Part shown: positions 1 through 15,794 of the stretch, piece after piece
Layout of the letters: the number at the start of each line of letters is the position of its first letter
Position numbering within the stretch: position 1 is the first letter of the stretch
Origin: Macrosoma leucophasiata
Taxonomy: Eukaryota; Arthropoda; Insecta; Lepidoptera; Hedylidae
Direction of reading: 5' to 3'
NCBI GenBank assembly: GCA_036365455.1
Contig: JAWQUS010000002.1
Location: 7,502,001 to 7,566,000 of the forward strand
Length of the DNA stretch: 64,000 nt
Notes under the pieces: model-generated
The model's input: only the letters and a program-made list of their open reading frames with translations
The model's database searches: none
Told to the model about the DNA's origin: nothing
Translations under genes and position numbers: made by a program

Positions 1-230
1 AGCAGGCGCGCTAGGCGGGACTGGATGAAATGGGGAAATGCCGGAGAATTTGCAATTTAACATGTTTAGAAGCAATTTTGGAACACATCCATTTACGTAC
101 AAGATTATCTAATTAAAAGTCACCAATCTAGTACTAATGGTGACATCTTCTGGCTTGAGAAATTCTCTCCCCCTCCCTTTCAGTTACTTTTTAGCCTCGA
201 TAGTTAGGTGTTGGAGATTTTTCGGAATAG
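1..230. repeat. Dispersed repeat upstream of Rpt2
   Basis: The segment around 50-200 (aacatgtttagaag, aaagtcaccaat, cttgagaaat, then a CT-rich tract) recurs in diverged form at about 52711-52860, and its start resembles 46783-46800. No gene is seen in 1-503; the Rpt2 promoter should lie here but no TATA box is obvious. Confidence 0.45.
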
Positions 231-503
231 CGAGGAATTTCGGGAAATTAAGGCTTATGTAGTGGGGGCGGCAGATCAAAAATTTTGCATTAGCATCCCT
301 ATGCATAATGACAGCCTGACTGACAGCTCTCATACTTTCCTACTCTGTGGATAAAATGATAAAATTAAAAAATAAAATTTCGCTTTGTAATCGGCAGGCT
401 TGATTCTTGTCGTCTCATTAATTCTCATTAAATTTTTCATTGTATTCATTACAAAGATTCTCTATAAAATTACAAGAAACTCTTTACATTACTGTTAATT
501 GTT

Positions 504-9149
<8,646 letters not shown>

Positions 9150-9258
9150 ATATTTTAATTTTTTTTTCCAACTAGCAGAAACTGTCTATACAAACAGTTT
9201 TTATTAAGTTAACACTGTGAATTAACATGTCGCTAAACATAATGAAACTGTTAGGTGA

Positions 9259-9264
9259 AATAAA
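9259..9264 (+). terminator. Poly(A) signal of Rpt2
   Basis: AATAAA 110 bp downstream of the Rpt2 stop codon, the first canonical signal after the gene and in the correct orientation. Confidence 0.65.
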
Positions 9265-9337
9265 ATTGCTTGCAATACCTAAATATGAGATTTTTTTCTA
9301 TTTTACGGTTACCTATCCGTAGCTTCCATGTTTGGTG

Positions 9338-9375
9338 CTCCATGCACTCTGCCTAGCCCGTAAAGGACCTGGCGT
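9338..9375 (+). repeat. 3'-terminal scrap of the RTE-like element
   Basis: The stretch with ctctgcctagcccg and ggacctggcgtaaga matches the last ~35 bases of the element at 5502-7183 (its final codons and tail). An extreme 5' truncation, 75 bp past the Rpt2 poly(A) signal. Confidence 0.6.
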
Positions 9376-9389
9376 AAGACACATTGAAA

Positions 9390-9710
9390 GATCCGTATTT
9401 GATTTATTTATTTATTTAATACTTTATTGTACACCAAATCATACAAGATACAAAGATAAAAGAGATACACTATACAAAAAGCGGTCTTATCACAAAACTG
9501 CAATCTCTACCAGACAACCTTTGGGTTTAGGAAACTGCGGAAATGAAAAAAGTATTTTACATAGTAAAAGTAAAAATATATTATTTAGCATTCTTCATCG
9601 CCATGAGATGGTTTCGAATGTATCTATCTGTCACATTGTGTCCGTGCCATTCAACACAAAGATAATCATGTTTGAGAACCCAGAGTCCTGATTCTCATAG
9701 GCGTTCATTT
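9390..9710. repeat. Unclassified AT-rich repeat-like segment
   Basis: Begins with a (TTTA)n run and reads through atactttattgtacacc, a sequence type I associate with lepidopteran repeats. The 119-codon frame across it shows no recognisable domain and is not credible as a gene. Confidence 0.35.
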
Positions 9711-9725
9711 GCTACTAAATGTATG

Positions 9726-9946
9726 TACAGTATCCAACAAGAAATTTTACACACCAACCTTAGAAAGGAGACTTCGGCTTATTTCGGTTCTATAGAGCGT
9801 TATTTCTTTCGCACATAGGTAAATGTGACGTTTGTCGACCATTTTGATCAAGTCACGTGCAGCAGAGAAAACGCTCTACGAAGTCGAAACTAGCCGATTG
9901 TTTCTTTCGTAGGCTCAATGTGCAATATTTCTTGCTGGATACTGTA
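9726..9946. mobile_element. Tc1/mariner-type MITE, copy B
   Basis: Starts TACAGTATCCAACAAGAAAT and ends GGATACTGTA. The interior shares GACGTTTGTCGACCATTTTG and the AACGCTCTACGAAG motif with copies A and C. Confidence 0.7.
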
Positions 9947-9970
9947 CTTACTTGCTTCGACCAAATACAC

Positions 9971-10123
9971 TTACTAGCGGTAGAACTCCAGTGAAGTTCG
10001 CGGGCGTAGGCACCATTTACCGAATCTACTTGCCGCTAAATGGTTGTGTTCAGCGCTAACGTGTTCTGGTCAGGTGGTAATGTCCGGTCCTGTAATCCCA
10101 CACAAAAGCATGACCTTCCAAGG
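9971..10123 (+). repeat. SINE-like repeat, copy 2 (cut by MITE copy C)
   Basis: 5' half of the SINE-like family up to about base 150, where MITE copy C begins; the 3' half is not found on the other side. Confidence 0.55.
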
Positions 10124-10371
10124 TACAGTGCTCAACAATAAATATTGCACATCGAGCCTAGGAGGAGACTGCGGCTTATTTCGGGTCCGTAGAGCGTTAT
10201 CTCTTTCGCACCGCACCTATTTGACGTTTGTCGACCATTTTGAGCAAATTTTGACCAATACCGGACTGTCAGTGCTTAGGTAGGCAGTGTGCAACAGAGA
10301 TAACGCTCTCGAAACGAGCCGATCGTCTCTTTCGTAGGCTCGATGTGCAATATTAATTGTTGAGTACTGTA
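10124..10371. mobile_element. Tc1/mariner-type MITE, copy C (best preserved)
   Basis: 248 bp with long imperfect inverted ends: TACAGTGCTCAACAATAAAT at the left and the matching ATTGTTGAGTACTGTA at the right, each followed inward by GCACATCGAGCC or its complement. TA flanks and CAGT...ACTG ends fit a Tc1/mariner-dependent MITE. Confidence 0.75.
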
Positions 10372-10421
10372 ATGTGGTGGTGGCATAGTACGCCCACGTG
10401 CTAGAACACATCCACAAGGTT

Positions 10422-10427
10422 TTTATT
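10422..10427 (-). terminator. Poly(A) signal of the secreted peptide gene
   Basis: AATAAA on the minus strand, about 104 bp past the stop codon of the 94-aa frame. Confidence 0.45.
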
Positions 10428-10530
10428 TAAAATCAATCTAGTATATTTACAGTTCAAGCCTATAATAAAGCGATTATGTATGTACATATTATGAATTATA
10501 GGTACTTTAAGTAAAGTTATTATGCCACAG

Positions 10531-10815
10531 TCAACCACGCTGAATACATAAGTTTCCTTTTCGAACCTTGTCATTGGCACATTTTCTGGAACCAAATGCA
10601 AACCGGGTGGCTAAATCATCAGCATCAATGTCAGTATGCGGACTATCCGACGAATCATCGTCTGGAAATACGATTGCATCCATTGCTTTATCGCGCTTTT
10701 TTCTGGATGATGTCAACGTTACACGACTTGATTCGAAGCCCTTGAATATTGCTTCGCTACACACTACACTTGTTATTACTAACAAACACAATATAAACTC
10801 TAAGGGGATGGACAT
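10531..10815 (-). CDS. Putative small secreted peptide precursor
   Basis: 94-aa frame on the minus strand. The N-terminus is a convincing signal peptide (hydrophobic FILCLLVITSVV, likely cleavage around residues 19-22). An RKKR furin-type site at 38-41 precedes an acidic segment (about 50-67) and a C-terminal region with two cysteines (79 and 90) among Lys/Arg. This layout fits a prohormone or small secreted peptide processed to a two-Cys mature form, but I recognise no family. AATAAA on this strand at 10427-10422, about 104 bp past the stop, supports a real transcription unit. It lies among MITEs between Rpt2 and the transposon stack. Confidence 0.5.
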   Translation of the reverse strand: MSIPLEFILCLLVITSVVCSEAIFKGFESSRVTLTSSRKKRDKAMDAIVFPDDDSSDSPHTDIDADDLATRFAFGSRKCANDKVRKGNLCIQRG

Positions 10816-11142
10816 TTCTCACTTGTTTCTCACACTGAATTTGGAGTTATACTCAAGTAAGGAGCGATGCATGTGCTGAGTTGTAAGTCATATAACTCTT
10901 AATTGCTATAATAAATAATGATATGAAATCATTTAGATACTATGAAGTAATTATAAGGGCAAGGTTCACGGGACCTTTAAACATTATACTAAGATAACAT
11001 CGACGACAAATAATGATAATCGGTGGCGAATTCACTTTGCCAACAGTAGGCTATTTAATTCTAACCGTCCCTGCTGTTCTCTGAGATACCTTGACCGCTC
11101 TATAACGATCTCTCTTGGTCTCATCACAAACTTAAGGTTTCC

Positions 11143-11807
11143 GCCGAACGTTGCCACCGCTTCGGCTGCGAGGACAGGATATAGAGTGGCAACCTACGAT
11201 CAAGTATCTCGGGTGCAACATCGACCGTGCATTGCACATGGTGCCGACCGTGAACCATATGGTTACACGAGCGGCAGCCGCTCGATCGATGTTGCGCCCA
11301 GTGCTGCGGTCGGGTATGCCTTTGCGGGTCAAAACCCGCATCTACAAGACCTATATCCGCTCGAGGTTGACGTACGCGGCTCCGGCGTGGTACGCTTTGT
11401 GCTCCGCCGAGCAGCGACGCCGACTTCAGGTGCAGCAGAACCAGGCCCTGAGGCTCATAACGGGCGCGGGGAGGTATGTCAAAAACGAGGTCATCGCCCG
11501 CGATCTGAGGGTCGAATCAGTGGAGGAGTTCGTGGTCCGGCTAGCGCGAAACATGTACGATCGCGCCGACAATGGACCACACGAGCACCTCCGCGGATTC
11601 GCCCCCCTACATTGTCGTCCACCTGACAGTTACGCATTGCCTCGTGAGATACTTCCCCCCCTCACCGCCCGGGTCAAGGCGGGCCGACACGACCCCAAGC
11701 GGCACCGACGCGGCTCCAGTACGCGCCACCCGTTGATCATCGTCATCCTGACAACCCAACCACACAAACGGGCCCCGACATCGCGGGGCCCGACCTCACC
11801 TCTATAA
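11143..11807 (+). pseudogene. Jockey-clade ORF2 C-terminal fragment
   Basis: Open frame of about 218 codons matching the region after the RT palm in jockey-type elements: IKYLGCNIDR, then a helical block, TRIYKTYIRSRLTYAAPAWY and LQVQQNQALRLITGAGRYV. Endonuclease and catalytic YADD are missing because the copy starts at 11143. GC-rich and unlike its AT-rich surroundings. It has no host start codon; the frame simply runs in from the truncation point. The last ~40 codons are low-complexity and may lie past the conserved end. Confidence 0.75.
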
Positions 11808-11880
11808 GGGCGGGTTCGAACCCCACCCTTACGGCCGAAAATCTACGATTATTGGCCGAGGCGGGTTCAAGCCCTGCCCT
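11806..11880 (+). repeat. Two T-arm-like hairpins in the LINE 3' UTR
   Basis: Two related short stem-loops, GGGCGGGTTCGAACCCCACC (within 11806-11830) and GGCGGGTTCAAGCCCTGCC (11860-11878), separated by about 30 bases. Both carry a GGTTCRA core like a tRNA T-loop / B box. No full tRNA can be folded around them. Confidence 0.45.
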
Positions 11881-12104
11881 TTGAGTTACGGAAGCGCTGC
11901 GGGGCGTGCCGCAATGCCTGGCTAAGGCCGGAACGTTGCGAGGATCCAACCTTCTGCAACCACGCCACCTCACCAACCTACTTGCCACAAATGTCAAGCC
12001 GTGCACGCGAGGATAGCCGGGGTGAGAAAAGATTAAGCCTCATAAGGCTAAAAAGCTCTCACAAAAAAAAAATACACAAAAAAAACATAAAATATATATA
12101 TATA

Positions 12105-12463
12105 TGTAAAGAAATACTATTTCTTTCTTCGCACTCTGTGTGTTTATTTACCATGAAGTTTGGTTATAGTTTTTAACTTTTTAATTGTCTGATTTTAAAG
12201 AAGAAACGAATTCAGAATGTCAGATGACATTTAAATACGAGTTGATTGACAATTGCATAATCAATGAAAATTTTAATATTATATTATTTTATGTTTTAAA
12301 AGTGAAAGAATAAACTTTCATTGTCGTTTCTTCTTTTCAGGTTTGAGTTCATATTGTTTTATATTACCTAAATAAAATAGTCTCTGTATAAAAAAAACTA
12401 ACAATAAAACTTCTTTACAGCAACACAAGGTTTATTTCTTTCATGTAGTAAAACAGACTTATA
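12105..12463 (+). repeat. 5' LTR
   Basis: Starts TGTAAAGAAATACTATTTCT and is collinear with 15431-15791. Contains AATAAA at 12310-12315. Differences from the 3' LTR: lacks 2 bp in gatgaca(ga)tttaaa, and has tttt where the 3' LTR has tttg near 12296. Confidence 0.9.
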
Positions 12464-12488
12464 AAACGACAATTTTGTTTATAAAAAG

Positions 12489-13625
12489 ATGCAAATGGAG
12501 CAGTTACGTTTTGAATTCACGATTTTACCGGCGAATGATGGAAAATCTAATATTTGTTGTGTAACCTCAATCACAACTAAAGATGAAAAAAAAATTGCTA
12601 TACCAGAGGAATTACAGTCTGTTGGATTTCACGAAGAATTAATTGAGACAGCCGTGTACAACAAAGTAAAAAATAGTTTAAAGAAAAGACATCAGACACG
12701 AAAAGTTTGGATAACTATGACAGATAAATTACGAGAAATTTACATAGATGCTGATGGTAACTTACAATTTGGAGAACAATATCTGGAGGAAATTGAACAT
12801 AACCGAGTATCTGAAGAACAAATTAGAGATTCGAATTCATTGGAAGAAATGTTTACAAAGTTAATAGAAAATACACATGATTTAAAAAAACAGAATCTGA
12901 AATATGTCGCAGAGAAGTTTGTGATTGAGAAATTTACGAGCAAAAACTCGAATGCAAGGCAATGGATTGACATTTTTGAGAGAGAATGTTCTCGCTTCGG
13001 TATTATGAAAGATGAACAAAAAATTGAGATTCTCCGACTATTTATGGATAAAAGTTGTGTTGATTGGTACAGCTCAATGATTATAAAATTAACACTCAAC
13101 TCAGAGTGGATAGTTTGGAAAGAAAAGTTGTGTGAGTCATTTGCAAACCAAAACTGGAACCAAGTGACCTATGCATTGTTATTTAAATATAAGGATGGTT
13201 CATTAGTGGACTATGCCATTAAAAAGGAAAAACTTTTATTGGACATGAGAAATTCAATTGATACAGGTACACTGGTGGATCTGATAGCGGTAGGTTGGCC
13301 AGGTTTTGTATTAGAGAAGATAAATAGAGAAGCAATGAATGATATAGTATGTTTATTCAATGAGGTGAGAAAGTATGAACATTTGGTAAATAAAAATAGA
13401 AATGGAACGTACAGAAAGTATGAAAATCAAAGGATAAATATTACAAATGAAGGACGTTATCCATGCAAAATATGCGTAAAATTAAATAAAGGGGTTCGCT
13501 ATCATTCCGAAGCTGCATGCTGGTTTAGAGTTAGAGAAGATGATAAATTAAATAAAAGATATATTAAACATGTAAATAATTCAGTAATTGAAGCAGAGTT
13601 AAATGAAACAGAACAAAAAAACTAG
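12489..13625 (+). CDS. gag: gag-like protein of the LTR retrotransposon
   Basis: 378-aa intact frame starting 26 bp after the 5' LTR. It should form the structural particle. The N-terminal half is charged and helical; the central part (about 130-300) resembles the helical gag region of Ty3/gypsy-type elements (FTSKNSNARQWIDIFERECS, WIVWKEKLCESF, LLDMRNSIDTGTLVDLIAVG). Near the C-terminus, PCKICVKLNKG...HSEAACWF is a Cys/His cluster of zinc-knuckle type. It ends at TAG directly after a slippery heptamer, so pol is made by -1 frameshifting. Very A-rich codon use, like pol. Confidence 0.85.
   Translation: MQMEQLRFEFTILPANDGKSNICCVTSITTKDEKKIAIPEELQSVGFHEELIETAVYNKVKNSLKKRHQTRKVWITMTDKLREIYIDADGNLQFGEQYLEEIEHNRVSEEQIRDSNSLEEMFTKLIENTHDLKKQNLKYVAEKFVIEKFTSKNSNARQWIDIFERECSRFGIMKDEQKIEILRLFMDKSCVDWYSSMIIKLTLNSEWIVWKEKLCESFANQNWNQVTYALLFKYKDGSLVDYAIKKEKLLLDMRNSIDTGTLVDLIAVGWPGFVLEKINREAMNDIVCLFNEVRKYEHLVNKNRNGTYRKYENQRINITNEGRYPCKICVKLNKGVRYHSEAACWFRVREDDKLNKRYIKHVNNSVIEAELNETEQKN
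13616..13622 (+). promoter_or_regulatory. -1 ribosomal frameshift site at the gag-pol junction
   Basis: The heptamer A AAA AAC lies exactly in the gag phase immediately before the gag stop TAG (13623-13625), and a shift of -1 enters the pol frame with no stop. This is the canonical X XXY YYZ slippery site. A weak downstream hairpin is possible (AGTAGT near 13624 with ACTACT near 13651). Confidence 0.8.
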
Positions 13626-13627
13626 TA

Positions 13628-15250
13628 GTGACACCATTAATTAAGATCAAACTACTGTTAAATAATAAATTAGAAATTTATGGAGTATACGATTCAGGTT
13701 CAAATGTATCTCTAATTAATTCCAAATTACTAAAACTAAATACAAAAGGACATAACTTGAATGAAGAAAATATAGTAACAATTAATGGTGTCCAAAAAAC
13801 AAGTGGTTTGACAAATTTAAAAATAAAAATTTTTGAAATAGAAGAAAATGTGGATGTGTCCATCATTGACGAACACAAATTCAGATATGATTTCTTAATA
13901 GGATTAGATATGATAAAGAAATACAAGCTAGTACAAAATGAGGAGTTAAAAATAACTCAGAAACAATACTTATATGAAAAGAATAGTAAAAAAATGGAGA
14001 AAAAGATAGACGAAGGTGAAAATGAAGGTAATAAATATGAAAACGAAAACAAAATTAATTTTAATGAACATATCAAAGAAGAGGAATTTGAAATAAAGGT
14101 TGGTCATTTAGATGATGATAAAAGGGAAGAAATAAATATTTATACTGATGGTTCTCTGCTGGGTGTTGGAGCAATTTTAAAACAAATACAACTAGATGGT
14201 AAAGAAAAACCAGTAGCCTATTTTTCAAAAAAACTGAATGGAGCGCAAAAGAAGAAAAAGGCAATATATTTAGAATGCTTAGCTATTAAAGAAGCACTAA
14301 GATATTGGCAGTACTGGCTGATAGGTAAATCGTTTACAGTCTACACAGACCATAAACCATTAGAAAACATGAACTTAAAAGCTAGAACAGACGAAGAACT
14401 AGGTGATTTGACTTATTACCTTTCACAATATGATTTTAAAATCAAATATTCCCCTGGAAAAGATAATTTAGAAGCGGACTGTTTAAGTCGGAATCCTGTA
14501 TTAGAACCAGAGGATAATCTAGAAGAACAACTGAAAGTTGTGAACTTAATTACATTAGAAGATATTGTAATAGATCAGAATCAAAATAAAGAAATACAGA
14601 GAAACAATAATAAAATAATCAAAAAACACAATTTATACTTCAAAAGAATTAGGAACAAAGAGAAAATAATAATAACAGAAGAATTCAGTATTAAATTTAT
14701 AAAGCTTATAAATAAGGTCGCTGAAACCGAAGAGATTGGGATGCTCCTTACCGACCAGTATCCAGGAATAAACTCTAAAGAATTCAAGAAATTCCTTACT
14801 GACAAACAAATAACAATAATTTTTACAGCAGTGAATGCACCGTTTTCTAATGGCCTAAATGAAAGGTTGAATCAAACGATAGTTAACAAAATTAGATGCA
14901 AAATCAATGAAGATGGAGAAAACAGAGCGTGGACTACAATAGCACATGAATGTGTAGAAAAATACAATCAGACTAACCACTCAGTAACTGGCTATGCACC
15001 ATGTTATTTGCTATACGGAACAGATGTTAAGGTTTTACCAAAAGAACTACAACAAGGAGGTATAAATAGTGACTGGATCGGAGATAAGAAAACAGCGCTT
15101 AATAATACCTTGAAATCACATTACTATAACAAAATGAGGTATGATAGGAATAGAAAACAAAGAGAATTCAGTGTGGGAGATCTAGTATATATAGAAAATG
15201 GGAATAAACTAAATAGGAAAAAGCTAGATGAATTGGACCATATAAAATAA
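13628..15250 (+). CDS. pol: pol remnant: protease + RNase H + partial integrase, no reverse transcriptase
   Basis: 540-codon frame in the -1 phase relative to gag; it has no ATG and starts by frameshifting. An aspartic protease is visible at about 1-100 (YDSGSNVSLI active site, IGLDMI later). From about 100 to 168 there is only a Lys/Glu/Asn-rich linker; the fingers/palm with the catalytic aspartates are missing. RNase H follows at about 168-290 (IYTDGS, LECLAI, YTDHKPLE, ending EADCLSRNP). Integrase is represented by its second part (LLTDQYPGINSKEF and FSNGLNERLNQT); the zinc-binding HHCC region and first catalytic Asp are absent. The frame is lost at about 15236 by a short deletion; integrase-tail residues continue in another frame to about 15394. 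Confidence 0.85.
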   Translation: MTPLIKIKLLLNNKLEIYGVYDSGSNVSLINSKLLKLNTKGHNLNEENIVTINGVQKTSGLTNLKIKIFEIEENVDVSIIDEHKFRYDFLIGLDMIKKYKLVQNEELKITQKQYLYEKNSKKMEKKIDEGENEGNKYENENKINFNEHIKEEEFEIKVGHLDDDKREEINIYTDGSLLGVGAILKQIQLDGKEKPVAYFSKKLNGAQKKKKAIYLECLAIKEALRYWQYWLIGKSFTVYTDHKPLENMNLKARTDEELGDLTYYLSQYDFKIKYSPGKDNLEADCLSRNPVLEPEDNLEEQLKVVNLITLEDIVIDQNQNKEIQRNNNKIIKKHNLYFKRIRNKEKIIITEEFSIKFIKLINKVAETEEIGMLLTDQYPGINSKEFKKFLTDKQITIIFTAVNAPFSNGLNERLNQTIVNKIRCKINEDGENRAWTTIAHECVEKYNQTNHSVTGYAPCYLLYGTDVKVLPKELQQGGINSDWIGDKKTALNNTLKSHYYNKMRYDRNRKQREFSVGDLVYIENGNKLNRKKLDELDHIK

Positions 15251-15421
15251 TTAAAAAGAAATCTAATACAATTTACGAGATAGATACAGGACATAGAAAA
15301 ACAGAGTCAAATCTTTTTCATATCACAAAACTAATTCCAGTACAGATAACAGAAGATGAGAATGTGCAAGTATCAAATGGAGAACTGGAGTGAAAATTCA
15401 CGGGTGAATTTTCTTCCCCAT

Positions 15422-15430
15422 GGGGGGAGA
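15422..15430 (+). promoter_or_regulatory. Polypurine tract of the LTR element
   Basis: GGGGGGAGA abuts the TG of the 3' LTR, the expected position for the plus-strand primer. Confidence 0.8.
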
Positions 15431-15791
15431 TGTAAAGAAATACTATTTCTTTCTTCGCACTCTGTGTGTTTATTTACCATGAAGTTTGGTTATAGTTTTT
15501 AACTTTTTAATTGTCTGATTTTAAAGAAGAAACGAATTCAGAATGTCAGATGACAGATTTAAATACGAGTTGATTGACAATTGCATAATCAATGAAAATT
15601 TTAATATTATATTATTTTATGTTTGAAAAGTGAAAGAATAAACTTTCATTGTCGTTTCTTCTTTTCAGGTTTGAGTTCATATTGTTTTATATTACCTAAA
15701 TAAAATAGTCTCTGTATAAAAAAAACTAACAATAAAACTTCTTTACAGCAACACAAGGTTTATTTCTTTCATGTAGTAAAACAGACTTATA
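15431..15791 (+). repeat. 3' LTR
   Basis: 361 bp, near-identical to the 5' LTR; its end ACAGACTTATA runs straight into the TATAT target and the next transposon. Confidence 0.9.
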
Positions 15792-15794
15792 TAT

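Larger units (their letters stand above)
12105..15791 (+). mobile_element. LTR retrotransposon (Ty3/gypsy-like) with deleted pol
   Basis: Bounded by 359/361-bp LTRs (12105-12463 and 15431-15791) that differ by one substitution and one 2-bp indel, so insertion is recent. It sits in an alternating TATA tract, and TATA on both sides fits a short target duplication, though the exact edge is ambiguous. Internal order: very short leader (about 25 nt), gag, -1 frameshift site, pol with protease, RNase H and part of integrase, and a polypurine tract before the 3' LTR. No PBS starting TGG is visible after the 5' LTR. The RT domain is absent, so the copy must depend on enzymes supplied by another element. 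Confidence 0.88.

Noticed and set aside
11186..11626. 146-codon + strand frame overlapping the jockey ORF2 fragment
   Set aside because: GC-rich shadow of the LINE coding frame; only the other frame has jockey motifs.
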